A stretch of DNA of 64,000 nucleotides, from assembly GCF_900186615.1 (NCBI RefSeq), contig NZ_LT896588.1:87178-151177 (forward strand). The letters are read 5' to 3'. Below, piece after piece: positions 36,065-44,896 of this stretch. The translations under genes and the position numbers were made by a program. Below the pieces are notes generated by a model, which searched no databases, was not told where the DNA came from, and saw only the letters and a list, made by a program, of their open reading frames with translations. Source of the stretch: Parabacteroides bouchesdurhonensis. GTDB taxonomy: Bacteria > Bacteroidota > Bacteroidia > Bacteroidales > Tannerellaceae. Each line of letters begins with the position of its first letter. The first letter of the stretch is position 1.

Positions 36065-36933
36065 TGATCCGATAAACGAAGAACCATTATCCCGATATTC
36101 CCTTTTATCCGCTTAGTATAAGACTCCAAGGATTCTTCACTAACTATTACCTTTTTAGCTGTAGAAGAAGCATGGATAAAAGTCAGTTTACTCCCCACAC
36201 GGCAAGCAATTCCTACATGAGAAATGTCCAATCCTTTAATATTGGTCACAAAACAAATTATATCCCCATTTTTAATTCCATCGACACAAACACCGATTTT
36301 ATCCTCAGGCAAATAATAATAAGAACGTTTATTAATTTCTTTTTCCTTTTCAGCGATGATAGCGATACGTTCCGGAGAATCCTTCAATTGAGGATAGCTT
36401 CCGGGATGGGTTGACATAAAAGAGAGATTTATATCCAATGGCTCCCCTCCTATTTCCTTTGTAACATCTTTTATCCAGCCGGCCTGTTGATTCTCATAAA
36501 TCCAATCCGTTGTATAATGAAGACGATCCGTATAATCTTCTATTTTCCCGTTTCTGTAACGGGCAGAACGTAAATAATAACAATATTCGGCGAACGTCGG
36601 TGATTCCGATTGCAAAGTACGTACGAATGCAGAAGTACTTTCCACCAATGTCATGCAATCCAATCCTCTAAAATTGACGACAAGAGCTTCAGGTATCTGT
36701 TCTAACGTTGCGGCAACATATGGAACACCTAAAAAGGAACGGGCTGTTTCTACCATCAAATCCCCTACAGGTAAAGACTTCTTTGGAATCATCCTTTCCA
36801 AGCAACGTTCAAAAATAGCCTTGTCTTCATTTGTACAGTAAATTGTATCTTTAGCAGAAACAGCAAAAACCTTTCCTACTAAAGAGACAGACAATAAAAT
36901 AACCAGGCAATAATATCTAAACGTCATACGCAT
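36058..36933 (-). CDS. DUF1460 domain-containing secreted amidase-like protein
   Basis: A 291-residue protein with a signal peptide (about 1-24). The motif FLGVPYVAATLEQIPEALVVNFRGLDCMTLVES contains the conserved Cys of DUF1460, in a papain/NlpC-like fold. A His-containing segment (NIKGLDISHVGIACR) supplies the probable catalytic His. Family members are N-acetylmuramoyl-L-alanine amidase-like peptidoglycan enzymes. It lies 1 bp after uvrB on the same strand and is the last gene of the PspC-uvrB operon. Confidence 0.87.
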   Translation of the reverse strand: MRMTFRYYCLVILLSVSLVGKVFAVSAKDTIYCTNEDKAIFERCLERMIPKKSLPVGDLMVETARSFLGVPYVAATLEQIPEALVVNFRGLDCMTLVESTSAFVRTLQSESPTFAEYCYYLRSARYRNGKIEDYTDRLHYTTDWIYENQQAGWIKDVTKEIGGEPLDINLSFMSTHPGSYPQLKDSPERIAIIAEKEKEINKRSYYYLPEDKIGVCVDGIKNGDIICFVTNIKGLDISHVGIACRVGSKLTFIHASSTAKKVIVSEESLESYTKRIKGNIGIMVLRLSDHH

Positions 36934-36934
36934 C

Positions 36935-38953
36935 TCATTTTGTCGCTAATAAATCCTGTAACTTAACCAATTCATCCCGGAACTGAGCCGCCTCAATAAA
37001 GTCCAGTTTCTTTGCAGCTTCCGTCATTTGCTTCTTTGTCCGTTCAATAGCCTTTTCCAACTGTTGACGATTCATATACTGAACAATCGGATCTGCAACC
37101 AAAGTCGATTCCGGTTCCACATAAGCATAAGGCTCTACTGCAGCCGGCTGCTTTTCGGCTACCAACGAAACACTATTTCTGATAACCTGTCTGGGAGTAA
37201 TACCATGTTTCTCATTATATGCTAATTGCTTCTCACGACGGCGATTCGTTTCATCCATCGTCAACCGCATGCTGTCCGTTATTCTGTCCGCATAAAAAAT
37301 CACTTTGCCATTCACATTACGGGCAGCACGTCCGGCCGTCTGTGTCAATGAACGATGAGAGCGTAAGAAACCTTCCTTATCAGCATCCAGGATAGCAACC
37401 AGCGAAACCTCCGGTAAATCCAATCCTTCACGCAATAAATTTACGCCAATCAACACATCAAACAAACCTTTACGAAGATCATCCATAATTTGAATACGTT
37501 CCAACGTATCTACATCACTATGAATATAATTACAACGTACACCCATGCGGGTCATATAGGTAGTCAGCTCCTCCGCCATACGTTTAGTAAGAGTTGTTAC
37601 CAATACGCGTTCATCTTTTGCCGCGCGTTGTTCTATTTCTTCCATCAGATCATCTATCTGATTTAAGGTAGGACGTACCTCTATCACCGGGTCAAGCAAA
37701 CCTGTCGGACGAATCACCTGATCAACAACAATTCCTTCGCTTTTCTCCAATTCATAATCGGCAGGCGTTGCACTCACGTAAATAGCCAATGGAGTAAGAG
37801 ACTCAAATTCTTCAAATTTAAGCGGACGGTTATCTATGGCCGCCGGTAACCTAAAACCATATTCCACCAGATTCTTCTTCCGGGCATAATCGCCTCCATA
37901 CATAGCACGTATCTGAGGTATAGTAACATGGCTTTCATCAATAACCAGCATAAAATCCTGAGGAAAATAATCCAACAAGCAAAACGGACGTTCGCCCTGA
38001 GCACGCCCGTCAAAATAACGAGAATAGTTTTCTATACCCGCGCAATGTCCTAATTCCCGTATCATTTCAAGATCAAACGTTACACGTTCATACAAACGTT
38101 TAGCTTCAAAAGGTTTGCCAATCTCTTTCAAGAAATTCACCTGCGTTCCCAAGTCCACATCTATCTGACCGATTGCCGCATTAATACGATCTTGTGTCGT
38201 AACAAATAAATTCGTCGGATAAATATTCAGTTCATCCTGTTCGTCTATTTCCTTCCCCGTTTGCGGATCAAATGAAGACATACGGTCTATCTCATCATCC
38301 CAAAACTCAATACGGTAAGCAACTCCGTCAAAAGTCTCGATAGCCGGAAAGATATCCACCGTATCGCCGTTTACCCGAAAGCAGCCACTATTAAAATCCA
38401 GCTTATTGTTTACATATAAAGCATCTACAAAACGCCTTAACAACACATCCCTGTCAATCTTCATACCCCGTTCCAGATGTGTTACTTTTTCCGCAAAGGC
38501 ACGCGGATCGGCCATGCCATACAGGCAGGAAACCGAAGATACAACAATCACATCCTTCCTTCCGGACAAAAGAGAAGCGGTAGTACGTAAACGCAATTTA
38601 TCAATCTCTTCATTGATTGCCAGATCTTTCTCAATATATGTATCTGTAGACGGGATATATGCTTCCGGCTGGTAATAATCATAATAAGACACAAAGTATT
38701 CTACCGCATTATTCGGGAAGAAAGCCTTAAACTCACTGTAAAGCTGAGCAGCCAACGTCTTATTATGGCTTAATATCAAGGTTGGTTTCTGTACCTCCTT
38801 AATCACATTGGCAATTGTAAACGTCTTACCTGAACCGGTTACTCCCAATAACGTTTGAAAAGGGACACCACTTTTGATACCTTCGGTAAGCGCGGCAATA
38901 GCCTCCGGTTGATCTCCGGTAGGACTAAAAGGCGACGATAATTCAAAATTCAT
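36935..38953 (-). CDS. uvrB: excinuclease ABC subunit B
   Basis: A 672-residue helicase-like protein. The Walker A motif is LLGVTGSGKTFTIANVI (about 35-51). The beta-hairpin that inserts into DNA is VEYFVSYYDYYQPEAYIPS (about 84-102). Motif II reads VIDESH, and the C-terminal UVR domain (about 630-668, QLEKAIERTKKQMTEAAKKLDF) binds UvrC. Full length and intact. Its start overlaps the stop of the PspC gene by 4 bp. Together with UvrA and UvrC it carries out nucleotide excision repair. Confidence 0.97.
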   Translation of the reverse strand: MNFELSSPFSPTGDQPEAIAALTEGIKSGVPFQTLLGVTGSGKTFTIANVIKEVQKPTLILSHNKTLAAQLYSEFKAFFPNNAVEYFVSYYDYYQPEAYIPSTDTYIEKDLAINEEIDKLRLRTTASLLSGRKDVIVVSSVSCLYGMADPRAFAEKVTHLERGMKIDRDVLLRRFVDALYVNNKLDFNSGCFRVNGDTVDIFPAIETFDGVAYRIEFWDDEIDRMSSFDPQTGKEIDEQDELNIYPTNLFVTTQDRINAAIGQIDVDLGTQVNFLKEIGKPFEAKRLYERVTFDLEMIRELGHCAGIENYSRYFDGRAQGERPFCLLDYFPQDFMLVIDESHVTIPQIRAMYGGDYARKKNLVEYGFRLPAAIDNRPLKFEEFESLTPLAIYVSATPADYELEKSEGIVVDQVIRPTGLLDPVIEVRPTLNQIDDLMEEIEQRAAKDERVLVTTLTKRMAEELTTYMTRMGVRCNYIHSDVDTLERIQIMDDLRKGLFDVLIGVNLLREGLDLPEVSLVAILDADKEGFLRSHRSLTQTAGRAARNVNGKVIFYADRITDSMRLTMDETNRRREKQLAYNEKHGITPRQVIRNSVSLVAEKQPAAVEPYAYVEPESTLVADPIVQYMNRQQLEKAIERTKKQMTEAAKKLDFIEAAQFRDELVKLQDLLATK

Positions 38954-39156
38954 TCTTTTGATTCCTTCTCTTTAGGCATAATCAACCAAAGTATAATGTA
39001 AGCTATAACTCCGGAAAAAACAGTAAATATACTTAGCACCACATAACCTACGCGAACCAAAGTAGGATCCCATCCAAAATAGTCAGCAATGCCACCACAT
39101 ACACCGGCGATCATTTTATCATTTGAACGAACAAGTCTTTTCTTTTCTTCTTCCAT
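38950..39156 (-). CDS. PspC domain protein
   Basis: A 68-residue protein. It opens KKRLVRSNDKMIAGVCGGIADYFGWDPTLVRV, the PspC signature, followed by one membrane helix (about 35-60) and a charged end. PspC proteins are membrane stress sensors or regulators in the phage-shock response of other bacteria. Here it is the first gene of an operon with uvrB and DUF1460; no other psp gene is nearby. Confidence 0.9.
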   Translation of the reverse strand: MEEEKKRLVRSNDKMIAGVCGGIADYFGWDPTLVRVGYVVLSIFTVFSGVIAYIILWLIMPKEKESKE

Positions 39157-39211
39157 TATATATTCAGGTTTTATATTCCGTCAAGAAACATGCCGGAACA
39201 GATGTTCAGAA

Positions 39212-39219
39212 CAAAAATA
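39212..39219 (-). promoter_or_regulatory. candidate -7 box for the PspC-uvrB-DUF1460 operon
   Basis: The minus strand reads TATTTTTG, an exact match; leader about 50 nt. Confidence 0.5.
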
Positions 39220-39239
39220 GTCAGAAAAAACAGATTACA

Positions 39240-41870
39240 TCATATATTGAACCAATAATTTAATTTTATCATAAAGGTATTTGTAGACGGAAGTCCGAAC
39301 ATTCTGTCCAGATTAGAAGCCCAGCCTTTGATCTGCCGGTCGTTCCTGCCAGACATTTGATGTTCCCAAACAAAATAGAGAGTCGATCCCGGCAGATATT
39401 CCCATCGTGCCACCAGGTTGGAACGAAATTCATTAAAGCTAAAGTTTGGATTCTGGAATTCATATTCTTCCTTATTATACTTAAAAGAATAACGGTTATC
39501 CGCCAAGCTAAGAGTTGACGCAGGAATCGAATAAAAACGATTATCATATGAACCGGACTTTGTATCGGCCGCCAACTTGAAATCACTGAATTTAGCAGTA
39601 GAAGTAAACGGAGATCCATAGAATTGAATGGAAATATCAGGAGTTACGTTCACTTGCAGTTTCATTGTCAAACCATATGTCTTCTGGTCCATATGTCCAA
39701 CCAGATAACGAGGAGAAGACGACTGCAGCGTATTTATATACTGCATATTATCCGTATTCCAGGTATAATTCAGCTCGCCGGATAAATAAACATGATTTCC
39801 CAAACGGAAAGAAAGGCTCGGCATCATCGTATTGAAACGGTTATATCCGTCCAGATTATGATTTCCCTCATACTTAAACATAAACATTACGCGTTTAGCT
39901 TTATCCGTATTAACTCTTAAAGATGTCAGAAAATACGGATCATAACGTACGTCCGGACCACCACGAAGTAAACGGCTATCCAAGTTATTCCAGCCAAACG
40001 TCTCCTTCAAATCCAACTCGTAACGTTTCATCGTCATACTCTGCCAACGCAAAGCCACAGCGTTATTAATGGCATCACCTCCATAGTTCCAGCGGTTCGT
40101 CTGTGTCAGAGTAAAAGCATTGTAACGAAAGTTTTTCCATATATCCGTCTGACGGAAAGCAATCTCCGATTCATTCATCAGATAATCGGTTTCCTTCATA
40201 TACCCCATATCGTTCAGATCGAATCCGGGAGAAGACCAACCGAAGGTTTCAGAGAAAGCCCATTTCGCATTCCCTTTCCTTCCGGCTTTTATATATCCGC
40301 CTGTACCATTCAGAGACGTTTTATTCGGATCAACGCCCAAATAGTCTGCGGAAGATTTACGTTGATAATAATGTACGGCATTTTGCTGCAAAACAGTTAT
40401 CGCCTCTTTTGTTCCGTTCAGGGAACTCATCATCCCCTTTACATCTATATAATACAAACGGTTATTAAAATATTGAGTAAAATCCACGCCTGCCGTAAAA
40501 GCATTTCGTACCAGAAAGTTTTCCAGATAAGGTTCGTTCAAATCACGGTTTACCGATGTGATCATTCCCCCCAACAAGGTATTCCCTTTCCAGTTCTTTT
40601 GTACGCGGGCTACCGTATAATTCGTCAGCGGTTCTACAATTTCTTTGCTTTCCGTCCCATTCCGGCTCACTTTAACAGATGAACGGGCAGTAACACTCTG
40701 TACCACGCCAATAGTAACCCCGCTCCGATTAGTTCCGGTTAATTTTAAAGCACCGATAATAGGAACATTATCTTTCGTTCCGGAAAAGCTATTTATGTTA
40801 TCTATATTTTGCGGAGAATAAGAAGGGGCCGCACCGATACGACGTGTATAAAACATCATATCACTTCCGTTGGCAAAATCAAGAATATGTTTTCCTTCAA
40901 GGAAAAAAGGACGCTTTTCATCATAAAAGGTCTCATAGGCAGTCAGATTCATCACGGAAGGGTCCAGTTCCACCTGCCCGAAATCCGGATTAATAGTAAG
41001 GTCCAAAGTAAAATCAGATAAAGCGAACTTAGCATCCAAGCCAATATTTCCTCCCCAGCTGTGTCCCTTCTGATAAGGACTGCCCGGTATTTGCGGAGAT
41101 TTACGGTATTTGCCCATCATATAAGGAAGGAATTCTATGCCGCGAGGCTTGGGCAAATCCGTCATACCGTGCATTTCCCCAAAAGAAAACACATGTCCGT
41201 TATTCTTCAACGGGATCATACTCCAGTTCTGTACTTCATTATTACGACGGATTATACGACGCACGTGCAATCCCCAGACACCATCGTCCGATTTCTGGTT
41301 ATAGCGAAGCTGGCTAAAAGGGATACGTAACTCAGCCGTCCAGACAGAGTCTTTCGGATTGGCATACGTACGTCCTTCCCAAACGGCGTTCCAGCTAAGA
41401 TTAACATTTAGCTTATCAGTAACTACCAAATCGGTTTTATTTCCTCCCAGATTAATATTGAATTCAGAAGCAGCCCTGTAATCATGGTAAGTGTCGAAAG
41501 CGACACTAATCAAATCTCCCTGGCTGTTATCATCCCGATTACCGATAAAACGGTTCATCTTTTCCGGAACAGCGTCATTACACATTACGCCTACATAAAT
41601 ATATTTATCATCATAAAATAGCTTTACCCGTGTAAGAGATGGAGATATAGCACGCTCATAAGGTATAATCTGTACAAAACGATCGGACCATTCTCCCTGT
41701 TTCATCCAAAAATCCTCATCAAGCCGTCCGTCCATGACAGGTTTACTGCCGGAAACTTTCATTATATTATAAACCCGTTTGTAGGCTTTGTCAAAAGGGA
41801 CAATAGAATCTTGTTGCGCAAAACAAAATGAAGTAGTCAATAGAGTGATAAATAAATAAAGGTATTTCAT
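39240..41870 (-). CDS. DUF5916 family outer membrane protein with N-terminal carbohydrate-binding-like domain
   Basis: About 876 residues from the ATG at 41870, which begins a clean signal peptide (MKYLYLFITLLTTSFCFAQ). An ATG six codons upstream is also open. Residues about 35-240 resemble a CBM9-like sugar-binding domain (PVMDGRLDEDFWMKQGEW, KLFYDDKYIYVGVMCND). The rest is the DUF5916 barrel-like part with many aromatic strands and a terminal LNYWFNI. It is probably a surface or outer membrane protein. The ligand and function are unknown. The gene seems monocistronic with its own promoter box. Confidence 0.85.
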   Translation of the reverse strand: MKYLYLFITLLTTSFCFAQQDSIVPFDKAYKRVYNIMKVSGSKPVMDGRLDEDFWMKQGEWSDRFVQIIPYERAISPSLTRVKLFYDDKYIYVGVMCNDAVPEKMNRFIGNRDDNSQGDLISVAFDTYHDYRAASEFNINLGGNKTDLVVTDKLNVNLSWNAVWEGRTYANPKDSVWTAELRIPFSQLRYNQKSDDGVWGLHVRRIIRRNNEVQNWSMIPLKNNGHVFSFGEMHGMTDLPKPRGIEFLPYMMGKYRKSPQIPGSPYQKGHSWGGNIGLDAKFALSDFTLDLTINPDFGQVELDPSVMNLTAYETFYDEKRPFFLEGKHILDFANGSDMMFYTRRIGAAPSYSPQNIDNINSFSGTKDNVPIIGALKLTGTNRSGVTIGVVQSVTARSSVKVSRNGTESKEIVEPLTNYTVARVQKNWKGNTLLGGMITSVNRDLNEPYLENFLVRNAFTAGVDFTQYFNNRLYYIDVKGMMSSLNGTKEAITVLQQNAVHYYQRKSSADYLGVDPNKTSLNGTGGYIKAGRKGNAKWAFSETFGWSSPGFDLNDMGYMKETDYLMNESEIAFRQTDIWKNFRYNAFTLTQTNRWNYGGDAINNAVALRWQSMTMKRYELDLKETFGWNNLDSRLLRGGPDVRYDPYFLTSLRVNTDKAKRVMFMFKYEGNHNLDGYNRFNTMMPSLSFRLGNHVYLSGELNYTWNTDNMQYINTLQSSSPRYLVGHMDQKTYGLTMKLQVNVTPDISIQFYGSPFTSTAKFSDFKLAADTKSGSYDNRFYSIPASTLSLADNRYSFKYNKEEYEFQNPNFSFNEFRSNLVARWEYLPGSTLYFVWEHQMSGRNDRQIKGWASNLDRMFGLPSTNTFMIKLNYWFNI

Positions 41871-41901
41871 GGTATGTTTATATTCCAATAGTATATTGCT
41901 T

Positions 41902-41909
41902 CAAAGGTA
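41902..41909 (-). promoter_or_regulatory. candidate -7 box for the DUF5916 gene
   Basis: The minus strand reads TACCTTTG, an exact match, about 32 bp before the chosen ATG. Confidence 0.5.
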
Positions 41910-41966
41910 CGGAATATATATGAAATACGCTACACTTATTACAAAGTAATGAATATCACTTAAATA

Positions 41967-42014
41967 CAAAGACCTTGAGAGTGAAGCCATATTAGCGTCC
42001 CCCAAAGGTCTTTG
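41967..42014 (-). terminator. terminator-like hairpin after the sigma factor gene
   Basis: A 10-bp perfect stem (CAAAGACCTT at 41967-41976 with 42005-42014) around a long loop, 30 bp beyond the sigma-factor stop on the minus strand. The T-run is weak. Confidence 0.5.
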
Positions 42015-42044
42015 CGGTACGGGAATGAGTAGATATCAATATTT

Positions 42045-42416
42045 TTATTCGGAAAATTTATTATTACCGCCTAAGACCTGTTCTAAAGCCCGGCGTGCAA
42101 AATAGATACGGTTCTTAACAGTTCCTACCGGAATATTCAACTGTTCGGCAATTTCTTCATATTTATAACCGCTGATAAACAAACTGAAAGGAATCTTTAA
42201 TTCACTGCTGATACTTCGAAGCGCTTTAGAAACATCCTGCATAGAATAGCTTACTGCCGAAGAACTGAATACCGAATCGGAAGAAATATCTAAATCAATC
42301 CATTTTTGTTCTTGCTGATCGGCATATTTACTTATAATCTGTTGATAATCACTTATAAAAATATTACGCATTGCAACAATAATGCGACCATTTACAGCGT
42401 TTTCGTTATTCTCCAT
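42045..42416 (-). CDS. short ECF-type sigma factor lacking most of region 2
   Basis: About 123 residues from the ATG at 42416 (an upstream in-frame ATG at 42467 adds 17 unrelated residues). The C-terminal half is a good sigma region 4 with the helix-turn-helix YKYEEIAEQLNIPVGTVKNRIYFARRALEQVL. The N-terminal part has only the end of region 2 (IIVAMRNIFISDYQQI resembles region 2.4). Regions 2.1 to 2.3, which bind core polymerase and melt DNA, are absent. It may be a degenerate ECF factor, a region-4-only regulator, or a gene whose 5' part was lost. No anti-sigma gene lies next to it. Confidence 0.8.
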   Translation of the reverse strand: MENNENAVNGRIIVAMRNIFISDYQQIISKYADQQEQKWIDLDISSDSVFSSSAVSYSMQDVSKALRSISSELKIPFSLFISGYKYEEIAEQLNIPVGTVKNRIYFARRALEQVLGGNNKFSE

Positions 42417-42495
42417 ATTTTTTAGGTATTTAAAATGTAGCTCTACGTTCCAAACAACAAAAGACACTTTAAAAAAGTTTGAAGAAATTTCCTTT

Positions 42496-43230
42496 TTAAC
42501 TCACAAACGACTCTACTTTCCTCCTGTCTGTTTCTACCGTTTCAAACTCGGAAGTAACCGCACTACTTCCCATTGGAACATTTTCATTACGATATTCCAT
42601 CTTACTGTAAACAACGCTGCGGGCAGAAGTGTGAAACTCTTTCGCCCCGGTCTCCCGTTCTATCCGCGCAATATTATTCTCCCGCACACCGCAACCCGGC
42701 ATAATAATAATACGGTCGCCGGCCCGCTTCACCAGCTCGGCAATCAAAGGAATACCTTTTACGGCATCCGGCTGTTGGCCGGAAGTAAGAATGCGGTCGC
42801 AACCCAACTCTATCAATTGTTCCAAAGCGGCAAAAGGATCACGACAAACATCAAAAGCACGATGACAAGTTACCGAAAGCGGCTTGGCTGCGTCTATTAA
42901 CTTCCGCATTAAAGGGATATCAATATCGCCCTCTTTCGTCAAGCAGCCAAACACAACGCCATGCACTTGTAACTGTTTACATATCTCTATATCGGCCAAC
43001 ATGGATTGAACTTCGGCCGGAGTATATAGAAAATCACCACCACGAGGGCGGATAATCACATTTATATCTATTGTAGAAGTAATCTCCCGGGCTGTTTTTA
43101 TTTCACCATAGCTCGGTGTGGTTCCACCTTCGGGGATACCCGCACACAACTCAACACGTTTAGCGCCACCCGCCTCAGCTTCTACACAACTCTGAGCAGA
43201 GTTAGCACATATTTCAATGATACGTTTCAT
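42496..43230 (-). CDS. cutC: CutC family protein
   Basis: A 244-residue TIM-barrel protein. Family features are EICANSAQSCVEAEAGGAKRVELCAGIPEGGTTPSYG at the start, NVIIRPRGGDFLY, GCLTKEGDID, and the copper-homeostasis signature CHRAFDVCRDP with a following DRILTSGQ. CutC was named for copper tolerance in E. coli, but its biochemical role is unsettled. It appears monocistronic, with a promoter box at 43264. Confidence 0.93.
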   Translation of the reverse strand: MKRIIEICANSAQSCVEAEAGGAKRVELCAGIPEGGTTPSYGEIKTAREITSTIDINVIIRPRGGDFLYTPAEVQSMLADIEICKQLQVHGVVFGCLTKEGDIDIPLMRKLIDAAKPLSVTCHRAFDVCRDPFAALEQLIELGCDRILTSGQQPDAVKGIPLIAELVKRAGDRIIIMPGCGVRENNIARIERETGAKEFHTSARSVVYSKMEYRNENVPMGSSAVTSEFETVETDRRKVESFVS

Positions 43231-43263
43231 AGTGTTCTGTTTATTTTTTAGTTTTCTGTTTTA

Positions 43264-43271
43264 CAAAGATA
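43264..43271 (-). promoter_or_regulatory. candidate -7 box for cutC
   Basis: The minus strand reads TATCTTTG, an exact match, about 34 bp before the ATG. Confidence 0.55.
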
Positions 43272-43361
43272 ACTATTTTATACCATTTGAATAGTGAATG
43301 AAACAAAACCCACGCTCTTTTTATCTTCAAACTCCGCACAATTTAACAACGAGTGCAGCTT

Positions 43362-43463
43362 ATTTTATTCTTTTGACCTAGGTCGAAATTAATTTTGAGC
43401 CAGGGCAAAATTGATTTTGAGCCAGGTCGTAATTGATTTTGACCAGGCTCAAAAGAATAAAAT
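43362..43463. repeat. 22-bp-period palindrome array D (4 units) inside a 15-bp inverted repeat
   Basis: Cores GACCTAGGTC, GAGCCAGGGC, GAGCCAGGTC and GACCAGGCTC are centred at 43379.5, 43401.5, 43423.5 and 43445.5. The whole array is bounded by a perfect 15-bp inverted repeat (43362-43376 and 43449-43463, ATTTTATTCTTTTGA and complement), so the 102 bp form one large dyad. It lies in the divergent gap 43231-43586 between the cutC and EamA promoters. Beyond the array and the promoter boxes I see nothing else in this gap. Confidence 0.78.
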
Positions 43464-43554
43464 GTCCGCATCTTGTTACTAATATGTCGGAAGGATAAAA
43501 CTAATATATGGTATGGATTCCGATAATTTACAGGCATGATATAAATCAAAACAC

Positions 43555-43562
43555 TATATTTG
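43555..43562 (+). promoter_or_regulatory. candidate -7 box for the EamA gene
   Basis: TATATTTG, an exact match, 25 bp before the ATG. Confidence 0.5.
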
Positions 43563-43586
43563 CAGCGTTAACATAGAAACACTGAT

Positions 43587-44528
43587 ATGCGCGGCAATGA
43601 GAAATTAAAAGGACATTTATTGATATTAGCGGCAAATGTATTATTCGCAATCAATATGCCCATATCCAAATTCCTGTTGCCTTCCCATCTGGAACCGGAA
43701 GCGCTCACCGTAATGCGTATGGCTTTTGCCTGTGTCATGTTCTGGATATGTTCCTTATTTGTTCCGGCCGAAAAAGTTCCGCTAAAGGATATGGGAACTC
43801 TTTTTATCTGTGCCCTATGCGGAGTAGGGTTTAATCAAGGATTATTCATCTGGGGATTGAATATAACATCGCCGGTAGACGCTTCCATTATAGCGACAGC
43901 TGTGCCTATATTCGTTATGATCCTGGCTGCATTCATACTGAAAGAACCTATTACAAGAATGAAAGCATTCGGCGTTTTATTAGGAATCATCGGAGCCGTA
44001 TCTCTTATACTTCAATCGGCAAACAGCGCCAATCAGACAAGCAGCCTGGCCGGTAATTTACTGATTACCTTTAGCGGATTCATATATTCGGTGTATCTGG
44101 TACTGTCCAAACCGTTAACGATGAAATATTCGGCAATAACAATGATGAAGTGGATGTTTTTGTTTTCCACCTTAAGCGTATTGCCATTTACCTTCGGGCA
44201 TATCGCAAGTTCACCCGCATTCCACCGTACCGTATTGGATTATCAGGAACTGGGAGCTATTTTCTTCGTGTTATTCGGAGCTACTTTTGTACCCTACTTA
44301 TTGATACCTATGTCTTTAAAACGCATTCGCCCCACAACGGTAAGTATGTACAATTATGTCCAGCCTATTATAGCTTCATTTATCACGGTTTTGATAGGAC
44401 AAGATACTTTCAGTATAACCAAACTACTCTCCGCCCTCTTTGTTTTTGTTGGTGTTTACCTTGTAACGCAAAGCAAAAGCCGGGAAGATATGGAAAAGGA
44501 AAAAGCGGCTAAAACAACTAAAAAGTAA
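43587..44528 (+). CDS. EamA/DMT family transporter
   Basis: A 313-residue inner-membrane protein with ten hydrophobic segments in two EamA repeats. The first repeat begins GHLLILAANVLFAINMPISKFLL and the second near LAGNLLITFSGFIYSVYLVLSK. A conserved Pro/Tyr segment is VSMYNYVQPIIASF, and the C-terminus is a basic tail (EKAAKTTKK). DMT proteins export or import small metabolites; the substrate here cannot be predicted. The gene is monocistronic and divergent from cutC. Confidence 0.9.
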   Translation: MRGNEKLKGHLLILAANVLFAINMPISKFLLPSHLEPEALTVMRMAFACVMFWICSLFVPAEKVPLKDMGTLFICALCGVGFNQGLFIWGLNITSPVDASIIATAVPIFVMILAAFILKEPITRMKAFGVLLGIIGAVSLILQSANSANQTSSLAGNLLITFSGFIYSVYLVLSKPLTMKYSAITMMKWMFLFSTLSVLPFTFGHIASSPAFHRTVLDYQELGAIFFVLFGATFVPYLLIPMSLKRIRPTTVSMYNYVQPIIASFITVLIGQDTFSITKLLSALFVFVGVYLVTQSKSREDMEKEKAAKTTKK

Positions 44529-44639
44529 GAAGACATTGCCTTTTTCTCACTTTTTAGTCACTTATTCAGATAAAATTGCTTGCATTTGAAAAATAATGCG
44601 TAATATTGCCCCATAATATAAAAAGAACACGATAAATCA

Positions 44640-44720
44640 ATGAGTGCAGAATTTGCATACTATACATGGGCATTGATGACCCCTTGGGGGGTTAGAATCT
44701 ATTCACTTCGTTCCAGATGA
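44640..44720 (+). CDS. candidate leader peptide ORF in the thr operon 5' region (26 aa)
   Basis: A 26-codon frame starting MSAEFAYYTW and ending YSLRSR, within the 374-bp gap before thrA. A weak promoter (TTG at 44576-44578; TAATATTG at 44601-44608, one mismatch to TAnnTTTG) would put it near the start of a leader of about 290 nt. The ORF covers a CCCC/GGGG hairpin and stops just before a larger hairpin. The peptide is not rich in Thr or Ile (two Thr, one Ile), so it is not a classical thr attenuator. It may be a translated regulatory ORF or chance. Confidence 0.35.
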   Translation: MSAEFAYYTWALMTPWGVRIYSLRSR

Positions 44721-44722
44721 GA

Positions 44723-44774
44723 GTTGACGACGGACAATTGATTGTTTACCATGCCGTCCGGATCATACGTCAAC
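44723..44774 (+). promoter_or_regulatory. two-tier hairpin in the thr operon leader
   Basis: GTTGACG (44723-44729) pairs with CGTCAAC (44768-44774). Inside it CGGAC (44731-44735) pairs with GTCCG (44756-44760). A T-run follows about 14 nt later. It begins 2 bp after the small ORF ends and lies about 130 bp before thrA. It could be an attenuator or an unidentified cis-regulatory RNA; no known riboswitch is recognised. Confidence 0.4.
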
Positions 44775-44868
44775 CATCACATCACATTTTTCCTTTATCA
44801 AATAAATTTCTCAGTAATAACCATAGTTAGTCGTTTGCAACCGGCAGCTCTACTTATGTGGAAATTGC

Positions 44869-44896
44869 CAACTGTCAACTATCAACTATTAACTAT
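44869..44896 (+). repeat. tandem 7-bp repeat immediately before thrA
   Basis: Four consecutive heptamers, CAACTGT, CAACTAT, CAACTAT and TAACTAT, end 6 bp before the thrA ATG. Related CAACTGT/TTGACAG stretches lie upstream of mmdA, tsaB, yicC and nadD. Confidence 0.75.

Noticed and set aside
43341-43549. Minus-strand open frame across array D (68 codons)
   Set aside because: Its protein is the translation of the 22-bp repeat (FEPGQNQLRPGSKS-like), with no promoter or homology.
44640-44720. Classical threonine attenuator peptide
   Set aside because: The small ORF has only two Thr and one Ile codon, without a run, so ribosome stalling on charged Thr or Ile tRNA is not supported.
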